Below, in pieces: positions 54,243-64,000 of a stretch of 64,000 nt of DNA. Source of the stretch: Aegilops tauschii subsp. strangulata. Its lineage: Eukaryota > Streptophyta > Magnoliopsida > Poales > Poaceae. How positions within the stretch are numbered: position 1 is the stretch's first letter; each line of letters starts with the position of its first letter. The notes under the pieces were generated by a model, which saw nothing but the letters and a program-made list of their open reading frames with translations, was not told the DNA's origin and made no database searches. The position numbers were made by a program, and so were the translations under genes. The stretch spans positions 88,127,322 through 88,191,321 of the forward strand of contig NC_053035.3 in NCBI RefSeq assembly GCF_002575655.3. The letters are read 5' to 3'.

Positions 54243-56256
54243 GTCCTAGGGTAGGAAAAGGAAAATGTCCGCACTGCGCCTATCAACCAAGCGCACTGCA
54301 TGCATTAGCGCGAGGCCGAGTAGGGGGGTGGGATGGGGGTCTTGACCCCCTCCCCACCCCCCTGCGAGGCCGAGCCTGGAACAAGCCGGAGCAGGCGGCG
54401 ACGCGGCGTGCCGCAGCGCCGCATGCGTAGGCGAGTCCGTCACACCCCGTCGCCTCCCTGATTATCTTAGGGGTGTGGCTCTTGGGTTGCGTGTGTCCTA
54501 GGGTTGAAAAAACAGAATGTCCGCACTGTGCTTGTCAACCAAGCGCACTGCGTCCATTAGCGCGAGGCCGAGCAGGGGGTGAGAGGGGGATCGTGACCCC
54601 CCTCCCCACCCCCCTGCGAGGCCGAGCCTGGAACAAGCCGGAGCAGACGGCGTGCCGGGGCGCCGAATGCGTAGGCGAGCCCGTCACACCGCATCGCCTC
54701 CCTGTTTATCTTAGGGGTGTGGCTATGGGGTTGCGTGCGTCCTAGGGTTGAAAAAACAGAATGTCCGTGTTGCGCTTGTCAACCAAGCGCACTGCATGCG
54801 TTAGCGCGAGGCCGAGCAGGGGGCTGGGAGGTGCGGATCGTGACCCCCCTCCCCACCCCCCCTGCGAGGCCGAGCCAGGAACGAGCCGGAGCAGGTGGCG
54901 ACGCGGCGTGCCGCGACGCTGCATGTGTAGGCGAGTCCATCACACACCGTCGCCTCCCTGTCTATCTTAGGGGTGTGGTTCTGGGGTAGCGTGCGTCCTA
55001 GGGTTGGAAAAACAGAATGTCCGCACTACACCTATCAACCAAGCGAACTGCATGCGTTAGCGCGAGGCCTAGCAGTGGGGTGGGAAGGGGGTCGTGACCC
55101 CCCTCCCCACCCCCTGCGATGCCGAGCCTGGAACAAGCTGGAGCAGGCGGCGACGCGGCGTGCCAGGGCGCCGCATGCGTACGCGAGTCCGTCACACCCC
55201 GTCGCCTCCCTATCTATCTTAGGGGTGTGGCTCTGGGGTTGCATGCGTCCTAGGGTTGGAAAAACAGAATGTCCGCACTGTGCCTGTCAACCAAGCGCAC
55301 GGCATGCATTAGCGCGAGGCTGAGCAGGGGGCTGGGAGGGGGGTCGTGACCCCCCTCCCCACCCCCTTGCGAGGGCGAGCCTGGAACAAGCCGGAGCAGG
55401 CGGCGACGTGGTGTGCCGCAGCGCCGCATGCGTAGGCGAGTCCATCACACCCTGTCGCCTCCCTGTTTATCTTAGGGGTGTGGCTCTCGGGTCGCGTGTG
55501 TACTAGGGTTGAAAAAATAGAATGTCCGCACTGTGCTTGTCAACCATGCGCACTGCGTGCGTTAGCGCGAGGCCGAGCAGGGGGTGGGAGGGGGGATCGT
55601 GACCCCCTCCCCACCCCCCTTGCGAGGCCGAGCCTAAAACGAGCTAGAGCAGGCCGTGACGCGGCGTGCTGCGGCGCCGCATGCGTAGGAGAGTCTGTCA
55701 CACCCCGTCGCCTCCGTGTCTATCTTAGGGGTGTGGCTCTGGGGTTGCGTGCGTCCTAGGGTTGGAAAAACAGAATGTCCGCACTGCGACTGTCAACCAA
55801 GCTCAATGTGTGCGTTAGCACGAGGCCGAGCAGGGGGTGGGAGGGCGGTCGTGAACCCCCTCCCCACCCCCTGCGAGGCCGAGTCTAGAATGAGCCAGAG
55901 CAGGCGGCGACGCGGCATGCCGCGGCGCCGCATGCGTAGGCGAGTCCGTCACACACCGTCGCCTCCCTGTCTATCTTAGGGGTGTGGCTCTGGGGTTGCG
56001 TGCGTCCTAGGGTTGGAAAAACAGAATGTCCGCACTGCACCTGGCAACCAAGAGAACTGCATGCGTTAGCGCGATGCCGAGCAGGGAGGTGGGAGGGGGG
56101 TCGTGACCCCCTCCCCACCCCCTGCGAGGCCGAGCCTGGAACAAGCGTGAGTAAGCGGCGACGCGGCGTGCCGGGGTGCCGCATGCGTAGGCGAGTCCGT
56201 CACACCCCGTCGCCTCCCTGTCTATCTTAGGGGTTTGGCTCTGGGGTTGCGTGCGT
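54243..56256. repeat. Higher-order repeat unit 1 of the satellite
   Basis: Eight monomers (starts about 54243, 54496, 54740, 54996, 55248, 55501, 55752, 56006). Markers: monomer 1 has GGAAAATGTCCGC without CAGA; monomer 2 has CTGATTATCTTAGG; monomer 3 is short, with GACGGCGTGCCGGGG; monomer 4 has GTGGTTCTGGGGTAGCG. Confidence 0.85.
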
Positions 56257-58265
56257 CCTAGGGTTGGAAAAAGAAAATGTCCGCACTGCGCCTGTCAACC
56301 AAGCGCACTGCATGCGTTAGCGCGAGGCCGAGCAGGGGGGTGGGATGGGGGTCTTAACCCCCTCACCACCCCCCTGCGAGGCCGAGCCTGGAACAAGCCG
56401 GAGCAGGCGGCGACGCGGCGTGCCGCAGCGCCGCATGCGTAGGCGAGTCCGTCACACCCCGTCGCCTCCCTGATTATCTTAGGGGTGTGGCTCTTGGGTT
56501 GCGTGTGTCCTAGGGTTGAAAAAACAGAATGTCCGCACTGTGCTTGTCAACCAAGCGCACTGCGTACGTTAGCGCGAGGCCGAGCAGGGGGTGGGAGGGG
56601 GATCGTGACCCCCCTCCCCACCCCCCTGCGAGGCCGAGCCTGGAACAAGCCGGAGCAGACGGCGTGCCGGGGCGCCGAATGCGTAGGCGAGTCCGTCACA
56701 CCGCATCGCCTCCCTGTTTATCTTAGGGGTGTGGCTATGGGGTTGCGTGCGTCCTAGGGTTGAAAAAACAGAATGTCCATGCTGCGCTTGTCAACCAAGC
56801 GCACTGCATGCGTTAACGCGAGGCCGAGCAGGGGGCTGGGAGGTGCGGATCGTGACCCCCCTCCCCACCCCCCTGCGAGGCCGAGCCTGGAACGAGCCGG
56901 AGCAGGCGGCGACGCGGCGTGCCGCGACGCTGCATGCGTAGGCGAGTCCGTCACACACCGTCGCCTCCCTGTCTATCTTAGGGGTGTGGTTCTGGGGTAG
57001 CGTGCGTCCTAGGGTTGGAAAAACAGAATGTCCGCACTACACCTATCAACCAAGCGAACTGCATGCGTTAGCGCGAGGCCTAGCAGTGGGGTGGGAAGGG
57101 GGTCGTGACCCCCCCACCCCCTGCGATGCCGAGCCTGGAACAAGATGGAGCAGGCGGCGACGCGGCGTGCCAGGGCGCCGCATGCGTACGCGAGTCCGTC
57201 ACACCCCGTCGCCTCCCTGTCTATCTTAGGGGTGTGGCTCTGGGGTTGCATGCGTCCTAGGGTTGGAAAAACAGAATGTCCGCACTGTGCCTGTCAACCA
57301 AGCGCACTGCATGCATTAGCGTGAGGCTGAGCAGGGGGGCTGGGAGGGGGGTCGTGACCCCCCTCCCCACCCCCTTGCAAGGCCGAGCCTGGAACAAGCC
57401 GGAGCAGGCAGCGACGCGGTGTGCCGCAGCGCCGCATGCGTAGGCGAGTCCATCACACCCCGTCGCCTCCCTGTTTATCTTAGGGGTGTGGCTCTCGGGT
57501 TGCGTGTGTACTAGGGTTAAAAAAACAGAATGTCCGCACTGTGCTTGTCAACCATGCGCACTGCGTGCGTTAGCGCGAGGCCGAGCTGGGGGTGGGAGGG
57601 GGGATCGTGACCCCCCTCCCCACCCCCCCTTGCGAGGCCGAGCCTCGAACGAGCTAGAGCAGGCGGTGACGCGGCGTGCTGCGGCGCCGCATGCGTAGGA
57701 GAGTCTGTCACACCCCGTCGCCTCCGTGTCTATCTTAGGGGTGTGGCTCTGGGGTTGCGTGCATCCTAGGGTTGGAAAAACAGAATGTCCGCACTGCGAC
57801 TGTCAACCAAGCTCAATGTGTGCGTTAGCACGAGGCCGAGCAGGGGGTGGGAGGGCGGTCGTGACCCCCTCCCCACCCCCTGCGAGGCCGAGTCTAGAAT
57901 GAGCCGGAGCAGGCGGCGACGCGGCATGCCGCGGCGCCGCATGCGTAGGCGAGTCCGTCACACACCGTCGCCTCCCTGTCTATCTTAGGGGTGTGGCTCT
58001 GGGGTTGCGTGCGTCCTAGGGTTGGAAAAACAGAATGTCCGCACTGCACCTGGCAACCAAGAGAACTGCATGCGTTAGCGCGAGGCCAAGCAGGGGGGTG
58101 GGAGGGGGGTCGTGACCCCCCTCCCCACCACCTGCGAGGCCGAGCCTGGAACAAGCGTGAGTAGGCGGCGACGCGGCGTGCCGGGGCGCCGCATGCGTAG
58201 GCGAGTCCGTCACACCCCGTCGCCTCCCTGTCTATCTTAGGGGTTTGGCTCTGGGGTTGCGTGCG
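56257..58265. repeat. Higher-order repeat unit 2 of the satellite
   Basis: The same eight variants in the same order, about 2009 bp later, with few differences from unit 1. Confidence 0.85.
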
Positions 58266-60525
58266 TCCTAGGGTTGGAAAGAGAAAATGTCCGCACTGCG
58301 CCTGTCGACCAAGCGCGCTGCATGCGTTAGCGCGAGGCCGAGCAGGGGGGTGGGATGGGGGTCTTAACCCCCTCACCACCCCCCTGCGAGGCCGAGCCTA
58401 GAACAAGCCGGAGCAGGTAGCGACGCGGCGTGCCGCAGCGCCGCATGCGTAGGCGAGTCCATCACACCCCGTCGCCTCCCTGATTATCTTAGGGGTGTGG
58501 CTCTTGGGTTGCTTGTGTCCTAGGGTTGAAAAAACAGAATGTCCGCATTGTGCTTGTCAACCAAGCGCACTGCGTACGTTAGCGCGAGGCCGAGCAGGGG
58601 GTGGGAGGGGGGACGTGACCCCCCTCCCCACCCCCCTGCGAGGCCGAGCCTGGAACAAGCCGGAGCAAAGGGCGTGCCGGGGCGCCGAATGCGTAAGCGA
58701 GTCCGTCACACCCCATCGCCTCCCTGTTTATCTTAGGGGTGTGGCTATGGGGTTGCGTGCGTCCTAGGGTTGAAAAAACATAATGTCCGTGCTGCGCTTG
58801 TCAACCAAGCGCACTGCATGCGTTAGCGCGAGGCCGAGCAAGGGGCTGGGAGGTGCGGATCGTGACCCCCCTCCCCACCCCCCTGCGAGGCCGAGCCTGG
58901 AACGAGCCAGAGCAGGCGGCGACGCGGCATGCCGCGACGCTGCATGCGTAGGCGAGTCCGTCACACACCGTCGCCTCCCTGTCTATCTTAGGGGTGTGGT
59001 TCTGGGGTAGCGTGCATCCTAGGGTTGGAAAAACAGAATGTCCGCACTACACCTGTCAACCAAGCGAACTGCATGCGTTAGCGCGAGGCCTAGCAGTGGG
59101 GTGGGAAGGGGGTCGTGACCCCCCTCCCCACCCCCTGCGATGTCGAGCCTGGAACAAGCCGGAGCAGGCGGCGACGCGGCGTGCCGGGGTGCCGCATACG
59201 TAGGCGAGTCCGTCAGACCCCGTCGCCTTCCTGTCTATCTTAGGGGTGTGGCTCTGGGGTTGCATGCGTCCTAGGGTTGGAAAAACAGAATGTCCGCACT
59301 GCGCCTGTCAACCAAGCGCACTACATGCATTAGCGCGAGGCCGAGCAGGGGGGTGGGACGGGGGTCGTGACCCCCTCCCCACACCCCTGCAAGGCCGAGC
59401 CTGGAACAAGCCGGAGCAGGCGGCGACGCAGTGTGCCGCAGCGCCGCATGCGTAGGCAAGTCCGTCACACCCCGTCGCCTCCCTGTTTATCTTAGGGCTG
59501 TGGCTCTCGGGTTGCGTGTGTACTAGGGTTGAAAAATAAATGTCCGCACTGTGCTTGTCAACCAAGCGCACTGCGTGCGTTAGCGCGAGGCCGAGCAGGG
59601 GGTGGGAGGGGGGATCGTGACCCCCCTTCCCACCCCCCTGCGAGGCCGAGCCTGGAACGAGCTAGAGCAGGCAGTGACGCGGCGTGCCGCGGCGCCGCAT
59701 GCGTAGGAGAGTCTGTCACACCCCGTCGCCTCCGTGTCTATCTTAGGGGTGTGGCTCTGGGGTTGCGTGCGTTGTAGGGTTGGAAAAACAGAATGTCCAC
59801 ACAGCGGCTGTCAATCAAGCGCACTACGTGTGTTGGCACGAGGCCGAGCAGGGGGATGGGAGGGGGTCGTGACCCGCCTCCCCATCCCTACGATGCCGAG
59901 CCTGGAACGAGCCGGAGCAGGCGGCGACGCGGCGTGCCGCGGCGCCACATGCGTAGGCGAGTCCGTCACACCCCGTCGCCTCCCTGTTTATCTTAGGGGT
60001 GTAGCTCTGGGGTTGCGTGCGTCCTAGGGTTGAAAAACAGAATGTCCGTGCTCGCTTGTCAACCAAGCGCACTGCATGCGTTAGCGCGAAGTCGAGCAGG
60101 GGGTGGGAGGGGGGATCGTGACCCCCCTCCTTACCCCCCCTGCGAGGCCGAGCCTCGAACGAGCCGGAGCAGGCAGCGACGCGGCGTGCCATGGCGCAGC
60201 ATGCGTAGGCGAGTCCGTCACACCCCGTCGCCTCCGTGTCTATCTTAGGGGTGTGGCTCTGGGGTTGCGTGCGTCCTAGGGTTGGAAAAACAGAATGTCC
60301 GCACTGCGGCTGTCAATCAAGCGCACTGCGTGCGTTGGCATGAGGCCGAGCAGGGGGATGGGAGGGGGGTCGTGACCCGCCTCCCCATCCCCTGCGAGGC
60401 CGAGCCTGGAACGAGCCAGAGTAGGCGGCGACGCGGCGTGCCGGGGCGCCGCATGCGTAGGCGAGTCCGTCACACCCCATCGCCTTCCTGTCTATCTTAG
60501 GGGTTTGGCTCTGGGGTTGCGTGCA
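58266..60525. repeat. Higher-order repeat unit 3, nine monomers
   Basis: Starts with the same six variants, then changes: monomers at about 59768, 60023 and 60274 carry GGCTGTCAATCAAGC or GTGCTCGCTTGTC types. Confidence 0.75.
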
Positions 60526-62930
60526 TCCTAGGGTTGGAAAAAGAAAATGTCCGCACTGCGCCTGTCAACCAAGCGCACTGCATGCGTTAGCGCGAGGCCG
60601 AGCAGGGGGGTGGGATGGGGGTCTTGACCCCCTCCCACCCCCCTGCGAGGCCGAGCCTGGAACGAGCCGGAGCAGGCAGCGACGCGGCGTGCCGCGACGC
60701 CGCATGCGTACGCGAGTCCGTCACACACCGTCGCCTCCCTGTCTATCTTAGGGGTGTGGTTCTGGGGTAGCGTGCGTGCTAGGGTTGGAAAAACAGAATG
60801 TCCGCACTACACCTGTCAACCAAGCGAACTGCATGCGTTAGCGCGGGGCCTAGCAGTGGGGTGGGAAGGTGGTCGTGACCCCCTCCCCGCCCCCTGCGAT
60901 GCCGAGCCTGGAACAAGCCGGAGCAGGCGGCGACGCGGCGTGCCGGGGCGCCGCATGCATAGGAGAGTCCATCACACCCCGTCGCCTCCCTGTCTATCTT
61001 AGGGGTGTGTCTCTGGGGTTGCATGCGTCCTAGGGTTGGAAAAACAGAATGTCCGCACTGCGCCTGTCAACCAAGCGCACTGCATGCATTAGCGCGAGGC
61101 CGAGCAGGGGGGGTGGGAGGGGGTCGTGACCCCCCTCCCCACCCCCCTGCGAGGCCGAGCCTGGAACAAGCCGGAGCAGGCGGCGACGCAGTGTGCCGCA
61201 ACGCCGCATGCGTAGGTGAGTCCGTCACACCCCGTCGCCTCCCTGTTTATCTTAGGGGTGTGGCTCTCGGGTTGCGTGTGTACTAGGGTTGAAAAAACAG
61301 AATGTCTGCACTGTGCTTGTCAACCAAGCGCACTGCGTGCGTTAGCGCGAGGCCGACCAGGGGGTGGGAGGGGGATCGTGACCCCCCTCCCCACCCCCCT
61401 GCGAGGCCGAGCCTGGAACGAGCTAGAGCAGGCGGTGACGCGGCATGCCACGGCGCCGCATGCGTAGGAGAGTCTGTCACACCCCGCCGCCTCCGTGTCT
61501 ATCCTAGGGGTGTGGCCCTGGGGTTGCGTGCGTCCTAGGGTTGGAAAAACAGAATGTCCGCACTGCGACTGTCAACCAAGCGCACTGTGTGCGTTAGCAC
61601 GAGGCCGAGCAGGGGGTGGGATGGCGGTCGTGACCCCCCTCCCCACCCCCTACGAGGCCGAGTCTAGAATGAGCCGGAGCAGGCGGCGACGCGGCATGCC
61701 ACGGCGCCGCATGCGTAGGCGAGTCCGTCACACACCGTCGCCTCCCTGTCTATCTTAGGGGTGTGGCTCTGGGGTTGCGTGCGTCCTAGGGTTGGAAAAA
61801 CAGAATGTCCGCACTGCACCTGTCAACCAAGAGAACTGCATGCGTTAGCGCGAGGCCGAGCAGGGGGGTGGGAGGGGGGTCGTGACCCCCCTCCCCACCC
61901 CCTGCGAGGCCGAGCCTGGAATAAGCGTGAGTAGGCGGCGACGCGGCGTGCCGGGGCGCCGCATGCGTAGGCGAGTCCGTCACACCGTGTCGCCTCCCTG
62001 TTTATCTTAGGGGTGTGGCTCTGGGGTTGCATGTGTCCTAGGGTTGAAAAAACAGAATGTCCGTGCTGCGCTTGTCAACCAAGCGCATTGCATGCGTTAG
62101 CGTGGGGCCGAGGAGGGGGGTGGGAGGGGGGATCGTGACCCCCTTCCCTACCCCCCTATGAGGCCGAGCCTGGAACAAGCCGGAGCAGGCGGCGACGCGG
62201 TGCGCCATGGCGCCGCATGCGTAGGCGAGTCCGTCACACCTCGTCGCCTCCGTGTCTATCTTAGGGGTGTGGCTCTGGGGTTGCGTGCGTCATAGGGTTG
62301 GAAAAACAGAATGTCCGCACTGCGGCTGTCAATCAAGCGCAATACGTGTGTTGGCACGAGGCCGAGCAGGGGGATGGGAGGGGGGTCGTGACCCGCCTCC
62401 CCATCCCTACGAGGCCGAGCCTGGAACGAGCCGGAGCAGGCGGCGACGCGGCGTGCCGCGGCACCACATGCGTAGGCGAGTCCGTCACACCCCGTCGCCT
62501 CCCTATTTATCTTAGGGGTGTAGCTCTGGGGTTGCGTGCGTCCTAGGGTTGAAAAACAGAATGTCCGTGCTCGCTTGTCAACCAAGCGCACTGCATGCGT
62601 TAGCGCGAAGCCGAGCAGGGGGTGGGAGGGGGGATCGTGACCCCCCTCCCTACCCCCCTGTGAGGCCGAGCCTGGAACGAGCCGGAGCAGGCAGCGACGC
62701 GGCGTGCCACGGGGCAGCATGCGTAGGCGAGGCCGTCACACCCCGTCGCCTCCGTGTCTATCTTAGGGGTGTGGCTCTGGGGTTGCGTGCGTCCTAGGGT
62801 TGGAAAAACAGAATGTCCGCACTGCGGCTGTCAATCAAGCGCACTGCGTGCGTTGGAACGAGGCCGAGCAGGGGGATGGGAGGGGGTCGTGACCCGCCTC
62901 CCCACCCCCTGCGAGGCCGAGCCTGGAACT
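60526..62930. repeat. Eroded higher-order repeat at the right end
   Basis: Starts with the monomer-1 type (60526) but goes directly to the monomer-4 type (60778), skipping types 2 and 3. It ends with the CAATCAAGC types and a partial monomer broken at TGGAACTACC near 62930. Confidence 0.75.
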
Positions 62931-63340
62931 ACCAATGTTTTTTTGTTTTTCTGAAACTGAAGTGCAATATGAATACCTGAATCTGTTGTAGTGAGTAGCT
63001 GCTAATACTTTGTACACCATAACTAGTAAATCTGATAATAGATTGCATAAACAATGCATGTTTGTATTCTTGAATTGAATTTCATACATGTGTTATATAG
63101 TAATGCTGCAGTTTTCTATTGTTCAGTCAAATAATTTGTATTTGGTAAAACAAAATAAAACTGCATGTATTGCTAGATCATATAATTCAAGAATTGACCT
63201 CATGAGTTACATGGAGCCAGATGAAAACTGTCATTGAATTCCTATGCCATGCTTTTTAAAAATGAGAACCAAAGTTTAAATAATGGCAATTGCAATGAAG
63301 AAAATTTAAATCAATATTGACAAGCAATAGTACAGATTGA
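62931..63340. other. AT-rich spacer between satellite and exonuclease exon
   Basis: Non-coding and AT-rich, with no second exon of the minus-strand gene that I can find. Contains CTGCATG and CTGCAG words. Confidence 0.5.
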
Positions 63341-63353
63341 TAGTTATTCTGAC

Positions 63354-63622
63354 CTGTCTTTAGTTGCGGAGATGTGGTAGACAAGGCATTCTTTTTCTAC
63401 GCATAGCTGGAGCACTGCTGCCCGCTGTGGCCTCACATAGTGCGTGTACTCGACATCAACACCGACTAGTTTGACGGGCATTCCGCCGAGCTTCCTCCTG
63501 AGCATGGACAACCTCTTGTCCACGTCTTCACCCTTGCTTGTGCAAACGACATGGAGCTTGTGGTTGTCGTGGAGCTCCCTGGTGTACCTGCGACGCTGCT
63601 TGTACAGAGGTGCATCCGCCAT
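63354..63622 (-). CDS. Werner-like 3'-5' exonuclease, first coding exon only
   Basis: On the minus strand ATG at 63622-63620 opens MADAPLYKQRRRYTRELHDN. The exon ends at AAAGACAG|GTCAGA (donor GT at 63353-63352) after 89 codons plus two bases. The segment KLVGVDVEYTHYV then RPQRAAVLQLCVEKECLVYHI is the start of a DnaQ-type exonuclease domain as in plant WRN exonuclease-like proteins. Asp and Glu of DVEY are the first two metal ligands. Such enzymes trim DNA 3' ends. Upstream codons exist in frame to 63856, but the MADAPLY start fits better. The remaining ligands (expected in later exons) are absent between here and the satellite, so the gene is truncated or has a very long intron. Confidence 0.7.
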
Positions 63623-64000
63623 GACTCTCCTCTGCTCTCTCGTGTTTGTTTTGGAGAGAGAGGTTGGTGAAAGGAAGTGTGGAGAAGAAGATGCAATGGG
63701 GGTTTTGGGGGGGCGCGAAGTAGTTGTGCTTTCTTCTCTGCTCTCCGTGACAGGATGTGGGAGAGGTGGAGCGGGGTGGTAGCATGGTGGGGCTGTGTTT
63801 TTAGTTACGTGGCAACTGCAGAGAGGTTCTGCTATGAGGAGTCTGTGATAGTGCATTGGAAATCTGGAACGTCTCTTTTTTCGTGACTAGTCCAGGTATG
63901 CACGCAACTGTCAGAAAATGTGATGATTGTGTTTTCGGTGAATTTTCTGAGTAAGTGCACTTCTTTTGCTATCACAACCGAACTGCATATGTCCACATAG
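63623..64000. other. Upstream side of the exonuclease exon
   Basis: Leader/promoter region for the minus-strand exon. CT/GA-rich near 63640-63790 and AT-richer beyond 63850. No clear TATA box; AACTGCATATG at the edge resembles the CTGCAT words seen elsewhere. Confidence 0.3.

Larger units (their letters stand above)
53797..62930. repeat. GC-rich satellite, about 36 monomers of about 251 bp, with eight-monomer higher-order repeats
   Basis: Thirty-six CCTAGGGTT-type landmarks occur from about 53992 to 62795 at a mean spacing of about 251 bp. Each monomer carries CAGAATGTCCGC, GCATGCGTTAGCGCGAGGCC, a G-run/C-run inverted repeat around TCGTGA, GACGCGGCGTGCC, GCCGCATGCGTAGGCGAGTC and TATCTTAGGGGTGTGGCT. 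Variant monomers recur in fixed order every eight units. Both ends of the array are partial monomers. Many long frames across it are chance. Confidence 0.95.

Noticed and set aside
53797..62930. CRISPR array or rDNA spacer as an explanation for the regular repeats
   Set aside because: Monomers are about 251 bp and directly adjacent, without unique spacers; no rRNA sequence or spacer-promoter motif is visible, and the context is plant nuclear DNA.
53837..62954. Dozens of overlapping 60-160 codon ORFs in the satellite (ECPHCACQPSALHALARGR-like)
   Set aside because: They recur with each monomer in several frames and on both strands, break at monomer indels, and follow from GC-rich sequence with few stops. 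No start or domain supports translation.

Overview
The window looks like repeat-rich nuclear DNA of a grass of the wheat/barley tribe (Triticeae). It has kilobase-long LTRs in nested insertions, Thalos-type Stowaway MITEs, Tourist-like MITEs, a CACTA end with TGTTCATC subterminal arrays, and a non-autonomous retroelement with 4.1-kb LTRs. No intact single-copy host gene lies wholly inside. The host-like coding material is a set of gene relics and gene ends, most of them cut by transposons or abutting tandem repeats.

Layout. 1-15090: an old LTR retrotransposon (interior at 1-137 and 11025-11530, 3' LTR at 11531-15090) holding a full-length Tekay-type chromovirus (138-11024, 5-bp target duplication CTGAA). 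The chromovirus carries an extra upstream ORF with one in-frame stop, and a gag-pol whose chromodomain is out of frame. The old element ends inside an exon of a minus-strand gene whose remaining 5' exons lie at 15091-17983. 18640-18878 is a Stowaway MITE. About 20.9-32.2 kb is a tandemly duplicated plus-strand locus of unknown function: four diverged 5' exons with TATA boxes, about nine copies of a short exon-like motif ending ACTGCACAAA, an inverted copy forming a hairpin, and two copies of a copia gag/protease fragment. 33.3-37.4 kb is the right part of a CACTA element.

37396-53201 is a decayed multi-exon gene encoding two Ulp1-like (C48) cysteine protease domains. A non-autonomous large-LTR retrotransposon (42261-52580, target duplication TTTTC) sits in one of its introns. 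53.8-62.9 kb is a GC-rich satellite of about 36 monomers of about 251 bp in eight-monomer higher-order repeats of about 2.01 kb; each monomer has a long G/C hairpin. At the right edge, on the minus strand, is the first coding exon of a Werner-like 3'-5' exonuclease, with no later exon before the satellite.

The non-autonomous element shares its primer-binding context and polypurine tract with the chromovirus, so it may be mobilised by chromovirus proteins. Rough by-eye LTR comparison gives low divergence for both (about 1-2 percent), so both insertions look recent relative to the decayed genes around them. Most long GC-rich open frames in the LTRs, CACTA and satellite are artefacts of base composition.
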